A DNA stretch of 64,000 bases, taken from the NCBI RefSeq assembly GCF_002218005.2, contig NZ_AP018678.1:1984001-2048000 (forward strand). The letters run 5' to 3'. Source of the DNA: Vibrio algivorus. GTDB lineage: Bacteria; Pseudomonadota; Gammaproteobacteria; Enterobacterales; Vibrionaceae. The first letter of the stretch is position 1. Every line of letters starts with the position of its first letter. Below are positions 38,337-46,992 of this stretch, one piece after another. Under the pieces are notes generated by a model, which had not been told where the DNA came from, did no database searches, and saw nothing but the letters and a program-made list of their open reading frames with translations. The position numbers and the translations under genes are program-made.

Positions 38337-38881
38337 TGAAAAGTAGTAAAAAGGTGGTGGTTGCCTCGTTAAATCCAGCTAAGATAAAAGCAGTAGAAAG
38401 TGCTTTTACTGCCAGTTTTCCTGAGACTAGATTTCTATTTGAAGGGGTGTCGGTAGCCAGTGAAGTGCCAGATCAACCAATGAATGATGTGGAAACTAAA
38501 CAAGGTGCGCTAAACCGAGTGCACAATGCTCAAACAGCAATCTCTGATGGCGATTTTTATGTTGGGTTAGAAGCTGGCATTGCAGAATCCTTTACTTACG
38601 CTTGGATGATTATCGAGAGTAACCCTAGAGTAGGAAAGGTACAACGCGGTGAATCACGCTCGGCTTGCTTAATGCTACCACCAATTGTGCTTGAGAAAGT
38701 CAAACAAGGTAAAGAGCTTGGTCATGTCATGGATGAAGTTTTTATGACCGACAACATCAAACAAAAAGGTGGTGCGATAGGCTTGCTAACACACCACCAA
38801 TTGACTAGAAGTTCGGTTTATCATCAAGCGTTAGTGTTGGCATTAATTCCATTTTTAAATGCCGAACACTTCCCTCTTTAA
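38336..38881 (+). CDS. yjjX: Inosine/xanthosine triphosphatase YjjX
   Basis: House-cleaning NTPase of 181 residues that hydrolyses ITP and XTP to diphosphates. The family start VVVASLNPAKIKAVESAF and the motif FYVGLEAGI are present, with GGAIGLLTHHQLTRSSVYHQAL near the C-terminus. Translation is coupled to pheA by TAATG. Convergent with trpR. Confidence 0.92.
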   Translation: MKSSKKVVVASLNPAKIKAVESAFTASFPETRFLFEGVSVASEVPDQPMNDVETKQGALNRVHNAQTAISDGDFYVGLEAGIAESFTYAWMIIESNPRVGKVQRGESRSACLMLPPIVLEKVKQGKELGHVMDEVFMTDNIKQKGGAIGLLTHHQLTRSSVYHQALVLALIPFLNAEHFPL

Positions 38882-38894
38882 ACTATCTCGATAA

Positions 38895-39233
38895 TTAAGC
38901 CTTATCCGCAGCAGCTTGCAACATCGCTTGCAGTTGCTGCTTTTGTTCTGGCTGCAGCTTTTTCAGCTCAGAGGAACCACGAGTAATTGTCGCCACACCA
39001 ACCCCTAACATTTGACTAATTTGACGCTGAGAATGCTCACCTTTAATTAACTCATGCAAGATATTCATACGAGCCAATAAAGCTTCTCGCTCATCATAGG
39101 TCAATAACATCGACAGTAAAAAATCCAACTGCTCTTGCTGACATGAATGCCCAAATAGCGTCAATACATCTTGCCAATTAGTAAATTCAGGTTCCACTTC
39201 ATCATTATGGATTTGCTGCTTTGATTTATCCAT
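38895..39233 (-). CDS. trpR: Trp operon repressor TrpR
   Basis: Tryptophan-dependent repressor of 112 residues. The helix-turn-helix segment SQRQISQMLGVGVATITRGS matches TrpR, as does LTYDEREALLARMNILHELI before it. It begins five bases after slt, the slt-trpR order also known in enterics. Confidence 0.94.
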   Translation of the reverse strand: MDKSKQQIHNDEVEPEFTNWQDVLTLFGHSCQQEQLDFLLSMLLTYDEREALLARMNILHELIKGEHSQRQISQMLGVGVATITRGSSELKKLQPEQKQQLQAMLQAAADKA

Positions 39234-39237
39234 CAGA

Positions 39238-41232
39238 TTAATATTTTTCCTTTACTTCTTGAGGAGTTAAAAATGCTCCATCCTGACCAAGCAAGTTTCG
39301 ATAATAGGTTTCAAACATTAGAATATTTTGCACATAACCACGTGTTTCATCAAAAGGAATCGCTTCAATAAATGAGTAAGCATCAATATTTTGATTAGTA
39401 CGTGCACGCCACTGCTTCACGCGGTGCGGCCCTGCATTATAAGCTGCAAAAGCAAAAATTCTATTGTGATTAAAGTCATCCAGTAACCCACCAAGATAAG
39501 AACTGCCTATCTCAATGTTCTTTTGAATATCATACAGTTCATCAGCACCACTATATTCTAAGTCATACACATCGGCAGTATGCTGAGCGGTTGTCGGCAT
39601 AATTTGCATAATCCCTCTCGCTCCAACTGGAGAACGAGCTTCAACATCCAAGGCACTTTCCTGACGCGCTAAAGACATCAAAGTAATGAGTGGCACATTA
39701 TTTTGTTTTGAATAGAAGTTAAACCACCAGCGATGAGCAATTGGAAATCGCAGGCTCGTGTAGTCCCACATCTTCGCTTCAATTGTCGCTACGACCGTAA
39801 AATTATGCCAACGCTTATTAGCAGCATATTTCACTAATGCTTTCTTTTCACTTTGGGTACTGTGCCATAACAGCCAACGCCATTCACTTTTCGCAGCATA
39901 AATTTTATCAACTGCGATCATTTCAGCAATGCGATCAAGCGCTGCCTGATTTTTCGAAATATCAGGCAATTTTTCATTCAAGATTTTACTTTGATAACGG
40001 ATCGGTTCACCCAATAACTCCGCTGCCGCTGCACTATAAAAGTTACGCTGACCTAACATTTTCTTTAAACGCTCGGTCGCTTGTTTATCTTTACCTTGAG
40101 CAAACTCTACCCGCGCTAACCAATACTGCCAACGCAAGCTTTCTTGGTTTTCTTTCGGCAGTTTACTGACCCAGTGAGATAAATCATTCCAGTCACCATT
40201 TTGGATAGCAATACGAGCACGTCGTTCAATCCGATTGGTTAGCCCTTGCTTAGTCAACATTTGATCACGCCATTTGGCTAAATTACTTGAAGAGGTATTC
40301 ATGAGCCAAGCACTGGCGTAGTTCGATAATTCAACTTGTACAGATTGAGGGAGTTTTTGCCCTTTTATTACCTGATCGTAATCTTCCGCCGCTTTAGCCG
40401 TATTTTTACGAATTAACTGTCTAAAGGCATATTCGGTTAACTGTTGATTAAATGGCGTAATTTTCGAATTTTTACTGAATTCTAATACCTTACTAGGATC
40501 AGCATATAACGCTTGTAGTTGTTTTGATTGACGTTTAGCTTGATCGCTAGTCAGCATATTATCTAGATATTTGAATAAGCGTGAATTACTAGATTGAAAG
40601 CCGAGTAACATACGCTGCAAAATAATCTCATCATCACGCAATCCAGCTTTCGTCCATTCGTCAAACAATGGATCACAAGCCGAAGATACACTACTTCCGG
40701 TTAACCATAACTCTTGCGCACCTTTGTAAGCCTGTTCTTTTTCACCCTGAGTCCACTTAGCAAAATAATAGTGGCAACGATATCTTTGGTCTCTAGGCTC
40801 TTCGGTTTGATATTCCGTCAGTAATTTCCATTGATTGGTTTTAGCTAACGCATCAAGATAATTCGCTCTTACACGAGCTGAAAAAGGAAAAGATTGGTAC
40901 TTTTCAGTAAAGCCATTTACTTCTTTAGGCGTTCGATGCTCGATATCGGTTAGAAAAACTCGGTAATCCACATAAGGTGTTAAGGGGTAATTAGCAATTT
41001 GAGGGCGAAGCTCTTGATACGCCTGCACATCGTCTTTATCTAGTAGGTCTTGAGCTTGCTCATAAATCTGTCTTTGAAGCTCAAGTGGTGATAATTTTTT
41101 CTCTGTTGAATCAGTAATTTTAGACTCTTTCACGTGAGTAGCACTAATAGACTGAGCAGTAGAGTAAGCGGCTGATAACGTAGCACTCACCGATACCACA
41201 CAGAGAAATAAAGTCTTTTTACAATTCAGCAT
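39238..41232 (-). CDS. slt: Soluble lytic murein transglycosylase
   Basis: Periplasmic enzyme that cleaves peptidoglycan between MurNAc and GlcNAc, leaving 1,6-anhydro-MurNAc. The 664-residue precursor has a signal peptide at the N-terminus, a long alpha-helical superhelix (U and L domains), and a C-terminal catalytic domain with the glutamate in LARQESALDVEARSPVGA and the motif GIMQIMPTTA. Length is near E. coli Slt70 (645). Confidence 0.95.
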   Translation of the reverse strand: MLNCKKTLFLCVVSVSATLSAAYSTAQSISATHVKESKITDSTEKKLSPLELQRQIYEQAQDLLDKDDVQAYQELRPQIANYPLTPYVDYRVFLTDIEHRTPKEVNGFTEKYQSFPFSARVRANYLDALAKTNQWKLLTEYQTEEPRDQRYRCHYYFAKWTQGEKEQAYKGAQELWLTGSSVSSACDPLFDEWTKAGLRDDEIILQRMLLGFQSSNSRLFKYLDNMLTSDQAKRQSKQLQALYADPSKVLEFSKNSKITPFNQQLTEYAFRQLIRKNTAKAAEDYDQVIKGQKLPQSVQVELSNYASAWLMNTSSSNLAKWRDQMLTKQGLTNRIERRARIAIQNGDWNDLSHWVSKLPKENQESLRWQYWLARVEFAQGKDKQATERLKKMLGQRNFYSAAAAELLGEPIRYQSKILNEKLPDISKNQAALDRIAEMIAVDKIYAAKSEWRWLLWHSTQSEKKALVKYAANKRWHNFTVVATIEAKMWDYTSLRFPIAHRWWFNFYSKQNNVPLITLMSLARQESALDVEARSPVGARGIMQIMPTTAQHTADVYDLEYSGADELYDIQKNIEIGSSYLGGLLDDFNHNRIFAFAAYNAGPHRVKQWRARTNQNIDAYSFIEAIPFDETRGYVQNILMFETYYRNLLGQDGAFLTPQEVKEKY

Positions 41233-41446
41233 GAATTTGAAACTTCCCTGATGATGAATTCACAAATAGCGTGAAGTGATAAATATTGATAAATTTTAAT
41301 AAGTTGTGCTCATTGTTATATTTAACAAAAGCAAACCTACTCGATAAGCATAATACCCTTGTTTACACTCATCTAGTGTGAATCTTATGTGAGAAAGAGT
41401 AAACTAAGGTTTTCAATTTATTCTAAAGAATAGGATCCGAGCAGCT

Positions 41447-43114
41447 ATGGCTGAATACGTCTATACCATGTCTCGTGTGAGCAAAATTGTGCCACCGAAA
41501 CGTCAAATATTGAAAGATATCTCACTAAGCTTTTTTCCTGGTGCCAAAATTGGTGTTCTCGGCCTAAACGGTGCAGGTAAATCAACCCTACTACGCATCA
41601 TGGCTGGTATTGATACCGATATTGATGGTGAAGCACGTCCTCAACCTGGTCTTAATGTTGGCTACCTTCCTCAAGAACCAGTACTGGATGAATCAAAAAC
41701 CGTACGTGAAATTGTAGAAGAAGCGGTCGCCGATGTCGCGGATGCATTAAAACGAATTGATGCAGTTTATGCCGCTTATGCCGAACCTGATGCTGATTTT
41801 GATGCGTTGGCCAAAGAACAAGGCGAGCTTGAAGCATTAATTCAAGCTAAAGATGGCCATAATCTAGAGAATGCCCTAGAACGTGCGGCAGATGCGCTTC
41901 GCCTTCCTGAGTGGGATGCCAAAATTGAACACCTTTCTGGTGGTGAACGTCGCCGTGTCGCCATTTGCCGTCTACTACTTGAAAAGCCAGACATGTTGCT
42001 ACTTGATGAGCCAACCAACCACTTAGATGCGGAATCTGTGGCTTGGCTTGAGCACTTCCTAGTTGATTACAGCGGTACTGTTGTGGCAATTACCCACGAC
42101 CGTTACTTCTTAGATAATGCAGCTGGCTGGATCCTGGAACTTGACCGTGGTGAAGGTATTCCATGGGAAGGGAACTACACCTCATGGCTAGAGCAAAAAG
42201 ATGAGCGTTTGGCGCAAGAAGCTTCATCTGAAAATGCTCGCAAGAAAACAATTGAGAAAGAGCTAGAGTGGGTTCGTCAAAACCCGAAAGGCCGTCAAGC
42301 GAAATCAAAAGCTCGTATGGCGCGCTTTGAAGAACTGAACAAATCTGATCACCAAAAACGTAACGAAACCAATGAGCTGTTTATTCCGCCAGGTGAGCGT
42401 TTAGGCGACAAGGTTCTTGAAGTTAACAACCTAACCAAGTCATTTGGCGATCGTGTTTTGATTGATAACCTATCTTTCAGCATGCCTAAAGGGGCTATCG
42501 TCGGTATCGTCGGTGCCAACGGCGCAGGTAAATCAACCCTATTCAAAATGCTAAGTGGTACTGAGCAACCAGATTCAGGCACTATTGAACTGGGCGAAAC
42601 CGTAAAACTGGCCTCAGTGGATCAGTTCCGTGACAGCATGAATGATAGCAACACGGTTTTCCAAGAAATCTCGGAAGGTGCGGATATCATCAAGATCAAC
42701 AACTTCGAAATTCCAGCTCGAGCTTACTGTTCTCGCTTTAACTTCCGTGGTGTTGATCAGCAAAAACGCATTGGCGAACTTTCTGGTGGTGAACGTAACC
42801 GTGTTCACCTAGCGAAATTACTTAAAGCGGGCGGTAACGTATTACTACTCGATGAACCGACCAATGACTTGGACGTTGAAACGCTTCGTGCACTTGAAGA
42901 AGCGTTACTTGAGTTCCCAGGTTGTGCCATGGTTATCTCGCATGACCGTTGGTTCCTCGACCGTATTGCCACGCACATTCTTGATTACCGCGATGAAGGG
43001 CAAGTAAACTTCTACGAAGGTAACTACACAGAATACAGCGAGTGGTTGAAACAAACTTTAGGTGCAGCGGCTGCTGAACCTCACCGCATCAAGTATAAGC
43101 GCGTAACTAAGTAG
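41447..43114 (+). CDS. ettA: Energy-dependent translational throttle EttA
   Basis: ABC-F protein of 555 residues (E. coli 555) that binds the ribosomal E site and gates the first peptide bond according to ATP/ADP. Two ATPase domains: Walker A GLNGAGKST and GANGAGKST; signatures LSGGERRRVAIC and LSGGERNRVHLA; both Walker B motifs LLLDEPTN. The arm insertion and the linker RQNPKGRQAKSKARMARFEEL are typical. Strong codon bias. Confidence 0.97.
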   Translation: MAEYVYTMSRVSKIVPPKRQILKDISLSFFPGAKIGVLGLNGAGKSTLLRIMAGIDTDIDGEARPQPGLNVGYLPQEPVLDESKTVREIVEEAVADVADALKRIDAVYAAYAEPDADFDALAKEQGELEALIQAKDGHNLENALERAADALRLPEWDAKIEHLSGGERRRVAICRLLLEKPDMLLLDEPTNHLDAESVAWLEHFLVDYSGTVVAITHDRYFLDNAAGWILELDRGEGIPWEGNYTSWLEQKDERLAQEASSENARKKTIEKELEWVRQNPKGRQAKSKARMARFEELNKSDHQKRNETNELFIPPGERLGDKVLEVNNLTKSFGDRVLIDNLSFSMPKGAIVGIVGANGAGKSTLFKMLSGTEQPDSGTIELGETVKLASVDQFRDSMNDSNTVFQEISEGADIIKINNFEIPARAYCSRFNFRGVDQQKRIGELSGGERNRVHLAKLLKAGGNVLLLDEPTNDLDVETLRALEEALLEFPGCAMVISHDRWFLDRIATHILDYRDEGQVNFYEGNYTEYSEWLKQTLGAAAAEPHRIKYKRVTK

Positions 43115-43166
43115 TTATGATTTAGGTAGTCATCTATTGTCCTACCTAGACTGATACCCAACCACC

Positions 43167-43200
43167 AAAGCCATTGCCCTATGTGATGGCTTTATTTTTT
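43167..43200 (+). terminator. Terminator after ettA
   Basis: An 8-bp stem (AAAGCCAT/ATGGCTTT) with an 11-nt loop, then ATTTTTT. Confidence 0.8.
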
Positions 43201-43365
43201 CTGCTGATTTTTCTGTTTATATCAATCAAAATCCGTAGAAAGGTTTCCTTGCCTCAAAATGAGAACAGCGCTGTAAATTTTATCGCTTAATTTAGCTCAA
43301 CCTTTTCCCTCCTTATAAATTGCTGTAGACCATAAGCTATCCAGATTTTTAACCTTGTGTGCTTT

Positions 43366-44436
43366 ATGCCTGATTTAGACTCCACACTACCTAACACCCT
43401 ACATTCTCAAATTACCGCAAAGAGTAAACAGAGTATTTGGCCTATGATGATCTTTAAGCACATGGTAGGCCAAAAGCTATTTAAAGTACTCTCCATTACT
43501 TGTATTCTTTTTTTAGTTTCAACAATATGGTTAGCTATCGCCCAGTGGCAAACTAGCCGAGATCAACTCGATATTCTCAATCACCAATTACAATTCTATA
43601 AAGAGCAGTACCAACTACAACTTGCCACCAATCAAAACCTGCAAGACGCTTTGCAGGAACAAGACCATGATCAAATTGATAACCTAGACGATGACTCAAT
43701 CGTGCTCCCTGCAATAAATTTCGAGCAAGCTCTTGCCACAATAGACAACTCAGAGCAAATCACCTTCCCTCTTCCGCCAGCGATTGAAGCCAGCTTGTTT
43801 CGCATGATCCCTAATGATATCCCTGTCGAGTACCGACGAATCTCCTCACCTTACGGAGAGCGATTACACCCAATTAGTGGTAAATGGAAACGACATCTAG
43901 GGACGGATTTAACCTGCCCACTTGGCACACCTATTTTTGCAACTGCCGATGGTGTCATTGAAATGACTCGCGCCAGCAACCAAGGTTACGGCAACTTATT
44001 GAAGATTCGTCATGGCTTGGGCTTTGCAACTCTCTACGCTCATCTAAACCAATTTGCAGTCAAGCCAGGGCAGTTTGTCGAGAAAGGTGACCGAATCGGA
44101 TTTTGTGGCAATAGTGGTAATTCAACAGGCTCACATTTGCACTACGAAGTTCGTTTTATTGGCAAAACGTTAGATCCACAAGACTTTATGCAATGGCAGC
44201 CCGAAAATATTGAACAGCTATTTAACAAGCAATCATACGTACCTTGGCCAAACTTAGTTAAGCAGCTTAATCGAACAGTGAACTTACAACTATTATTAGC
44301 AATGAGTAGCAAACAGCCAATAAATGATATAGTGAACCAATCAAGAAAACTCACCCAACAAAATAAAATAAAGAAAAAAGAAAGTTTACAAGATTTTGGT
44401 ATAGAAGAAGGTGGATGGGTGACAGTAGAAGAATAA
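43366..44436 (+). CDS. M23-family (LytM) peptidase, membrane-anchored
   Basis: Putative peptidoglycan endopeptidase of about 356 residues. One membrane helix (about 32-52) is followed by a short coiled coil and a C-terminal LytM domain (about 155-285) with metal ligands in HLGTDLTCPLGTP and SHLHYEVRF and the active-site histidine in LYAHLNQF. Intact motifs suggest an active enzyme and not an EnvC/NlpD-type activator. The start is uncertain: ATG at 43366 is chosen over GTG at 43357, and neither has a clear ribosome site. Confidence 0.85.
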   Translation: MPDLDSTLPNTLHSQITAKSKQSIWPMMIFKHMVGQKLFKVLSITCILFLVSTIWLAIAQWQTSRDQLDILNHQLQFYKEQYQLQLATNQNLQDALQEQDHDQIDNLDDDSIVLPAINFEQALATIDNSEQITFPLPPAIEASLFRMIPNDIPVEYRRISSPYGERLHPISGKWKRHLGTDLTCPLGTPIFATADGVIEMTRASNQGYGNLLKIRHGLGFATLYAHLNQFAVKPGQFVEKGDRIGFCGNSGNSTGSHLHYEVRFIGKTLDPQDFMQWQPENIEQLFNKQSYVPWPNLVKQLNRTVNLQLLLAMSSKQPINDIVNQSRKLTQQNKIKKKESLQDFGIEEGGWVTVEE

Positions 44437-44550
44437 TGAGCCTTTTCTATCAATAAAAAAGGCTCAGTAGTATTTGTAAAAATGCCCCTTAAAGTAACTG
44501 AAATTGCTGCAAAGTGACAAATAATGCAGCTTCAAATACGACAGGGATAA

Positions 44551-45681
44551 TTATTTGCCGCGATGCATTGCATCATTAGCTTGCTTTAACAAGTTTTGGC
44601 TTTCACGCATAAATTGCTGAGAGTAGTCTCCATACCATTCTGATACCGAATTAAACTGCCTCACAAATTCTGCTTTGTTGCGATGTTCTAAAATTTCAAT
44701 TGCTTCGCCAAAACGTTGATGGAAGCGTTTTATCATATCGATATTACGTTGTGACGACATAATAATATCACCGTACAAATCAGGATCCTGCGCAAACAGA
44801 CGCCCCACCATCGCCAACTCTAAGCGATAAATCGGAGAGCTTAACTGCACTAAAGTATCGAGATTTGGGTTCTCTTTAGATAAATGCGAGCCATAAGCAA
44901 ATGAAGTAAAGTGACGCAGCGCTTGAATCAAAGTCATGCCGTTATCATGCTCTTCTGCACCAATGTCACAAATACTCGCGCCCCAAATTTCAAATTGCTT
45001 GAGTAACCATTGGTAAGCTTCAGGTTGGCGACCCTCACTACAAATAATGACCTGTTTTGCCATGCTTGGAATATCCGGGCCAAACATTGGGTGTAAACCA
45101 ACAACAGGACCAGCATGCGCTTCGAGCATAGCTGCGAGTGGTTCCGCTTTAATCGAGGTTAAGTCACATAAAATGCAATCATTAGGTAATGCTGGCAGCT
45201 TTTTAATCACAGAATCGGTTAAGTGAATCGGCACGCTGACCACAACCATTCCTGCATCCTTAACGATTTCTTGTGCGTTAGCCCAGTCTTGACTACCTAA
45301 GATTTTCACCTGATAGCCTGAAAGTTCAAACATACGCTTAAATAAACCACCGAGTTGACCATTACCTCCCACAATAACAATGGAACGTAACTCTGGATTT
45401 AAGCACTTAAAGCCGGAATCTTTTTCACTGGCATAAGATTCACGCATAGTACGACGTAGAATGTCTTCAATAAGTTGCGGTGGAACACCTCGTTTTTCAG
45501 CTTCTGCACGACGAGATGCCAACATCGCCGCTTCACGATCCGGTGCGTAAATAGGTAAACCATGTTTGCTTTTTACTTCGCCTACCTTTTCAACCAAAGA
45601 CAAACGTTGAGCTAGAAGCTCAACGATTTGTTTGTCCACGGCGTCGATTTGATCTCTTAATTCATTTAATTCAACAGCCAT
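44551..45681 (-). CDS. tyrA: Chorismate mutase-prephenate dehydrogenase
   Basis: Bifunctional tyrosine-pathway enzyme of 376 residues. The N-terminal mutase (about 1-90; MAVELNELRDQIDAVDKQIV, LAQRLSLVEKVGEVKS) is fused to an NAD-dependent dehydrogenase (IVIVGGNGQLGGLFKRMFEL as the Rossmann loop; HPMFGPD at the active site). It lies 32 bases after aroF in the Tyr-controlled operon. Confidence 0.96.
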   Translation of the reverse strand: MAVELNELRDQIDAVDKQIVELLAQRLSLVEKVGEVKSKHGLPIYAPDREAAMLASRRAEAEKRGVPPQLIEDILRRTMRESYASEKDSGFKCLNPELRSIVIVGGNGQLGGLFKRMFELSGYQVKILGSQDWANAQEIVKDAGMVVVSVPIHLTDSVIKKLPALPNDCILCDLTSIKAEPLAAMLEAHAGPVVGLHPMFGPDIPSMAKQVIICSEGRQPEAYQWLLKQFEIWGASICDIGAEEHDNGMTLIQALRHFTSFAYGSHLSKENPNLDTLVQLSSPIYRLELAMVGRLFAQDPDLYGDIIMSSQRNIDMIKRFHQRFGEAIEILEHRNKAEFVRQFNSVSEWYGDYSQQFMRESQNLLKQANDAMHRGK

Positions 45682-45713
45682 TTTATTTCCTACTAAAACG
45701 CAATCGTCTTACT

Positions 45714-46787
45714 CTACCCTTTTAAACGGTTTTGTAAAAATGGAACTAACTCTTTATGTGCATGACGTAGCAAGGTTTCAGTTGTATCCCAGCTAATACA
45801 AGCATCGGTAATCGATACTCCATACTGCATTTCAGAGAGTGGGATATCTGAACCTTGATTACCTTCATTAATATGGCTCTCAATCATTAGGCCAATAATC
45901 GACTTATTTCCCTCGCGAATTTGGTGAATCACATCTTCTGCAACTAATGGCTGACGACGGTAATCTTTACGTGAGTTGGCATGACTACAATCGACCATCA
46001 ACGCGGCGTCTAATCCATGTTTCGCCATCTCTTGTTCACACTCATTAACCGATACTGAATCGTAATTAGTTTGTTTTCCGCCACGTAAAATTACATGACC
46101 ATTCCCATTACCTTGGGTAGTTAGTAGTGCAACTTGTCCATCACTATCAATCCCCATAAAACGGTGGCTAGAAGAAGCGGCTTGCATCGCATTAATAGCT
46201 GTACCTAAACTGCCATCGGTACCATTTTTAAAGCCAACTGGAACCGATAAGCCACTAGCCATTTCACGGTGAGTTTGAGATTCTGTAGTTCGTGCACCAA
46301 TTGCTGCCCAACTAAAAGTATCACCAAGGTATTGTGGACTAATTGGATCCAATGCTTCAGTTGCCAATGGGATTTCCATTTCAGCTAAATCGACTAATAA
46401 CTGACGAGCAATATGCAAGCCTTGTTCAATATCGAAGGAGTTATCCAAATGCGGATCGTTAATCAACCCTTTCCAACCTACTGTAGTTCGTGGCTTTTCA
46501 AAGTAAACGCGCATCACTAGGTAGATTTGATCATCCAATTGAGCCGATAATTCTTTAAGGCGTTTTGCGTACTCTTTTGCAGCATCGATGTCATGAATCG
46601 AACATGGACCACAAACAACCAGCAAACGGTGATCTTTCTTATGTATAATGTCAGAAATGGTTTGGCGTGACGATTGGATAAACTGACGAGCTTGGTCACT
46701 TAATGGAATTTTCTTTTTCAATTCATTCGGCGTGATGATGACTTGTTCATCGCTGATGTTGATATTGCTTAATTCGCTTTTGTACAT
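45714..46787 (-). CDS. aroF: 3-deoxy-7-phosphoheptulonate synthase, Tyr-type
   Basis: First enzyme of the shikimate pathway, condensing phosphoenolpyruvate and erythrose-4-phosphate. The 357-residue product (E. coli AroF has 356) has the class I motifs VVCGPCSIHD, GARTTESQTHREMASGLS and DCSHANSRKD. The start giving MYKSELSNINI is chosen by alignment and an AGG ribosome element; a longer in-frame start at 46907 would add 40 unrelated residues and cover a regulatory region. The pairing with tyrA and TyrR boxes points to the tyrosine-sensitive isoform. Confidence 0.94.
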   Translation of the reverse strand: MYKSELSNINISDEQVIITPNELKKKIPLSDQARQFIQSSRQTISDIIHKKDHRLLVVCGPCSIHDIDAAKEYAKRLKELSAQLDDQIYLVMRVYFEKPRTTVGWKGLINDPHLDNSFDIEQGLHIARQLLVDLAEMEIPLATEALDPISPQYLGDTFSWAAIGARTTESQTHREMASGLSVPVGFKNGTDGSLGTAINAMQAASSSHRFMGIDSDGQVALLTTQGNGNGHVILRGGKQTNYDSVSVNECEQEMAKHGLDAALMVDCSHANSRKDYRRQPLVAEDVIHQIREGNKSIIGLMIESHINEGNQGSDIPLSEMQYGVSITDACISWDTTETLLRHAHKELVPFLQNRLKG

Positions 46788-46796
46788 AACATTACC

Positions 46797-46814
46797 TGTA
46801 AATTTTTTAATACA
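46797..46814. promoter_or_regulatory. Possible third TyrR box next to the aroF ribosome site
   Basis: TGTAAATTTTTTAATACA keeps the TGTA-N10-TACA frame of a TyrR box. It is very A/T-rich, so chance similarity is possible. Confidence 0.4.
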
Positions 46815-46914
46815 CCTGATATCTGAGTCAACTCTCAGCGCTTGATGAATCCAAATTAACAGTATTAATAAAGTTTGCAAGCACCACCAACCTGAAAGTG
46901 ATAACACTCAACAG

Positions 46915-46952
46915 TGTAAATTAAAATAAACACATGTACCTTAAAGTGTACA
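46915..46952. promoter_or_regulatory. Tandem TyrR boxes upstream of aroF-tyrA
   Basis: TGTAAATTAAAATAAACA (46915-46932) and TGTACCTTAAAGTGTACA (46935-46952) both fit the TyrR consensus TGTAAA-N6-TTTACA, with centres exactly 20 bp apart. In E. coli, adjacent strong and weak TyrR boxes mediate tyrosine repression of aroF-tyrA. The boxes also lie within 80 bases of the divergent btsS start. Confidence 0.75.
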
Positions 46953-46992
46953 AATAGCGATATCATCAACTTTAAACAATGAACTAGGTACT

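Noticed and set aside
44437..44466. Hairpin GAGCCTTTT/AAAAAGGCTC after the M23 peptidase gene considered as a terminator
   Set aside because: The stem is not followed by a T run on either strand, so it is only a possible weak structure.
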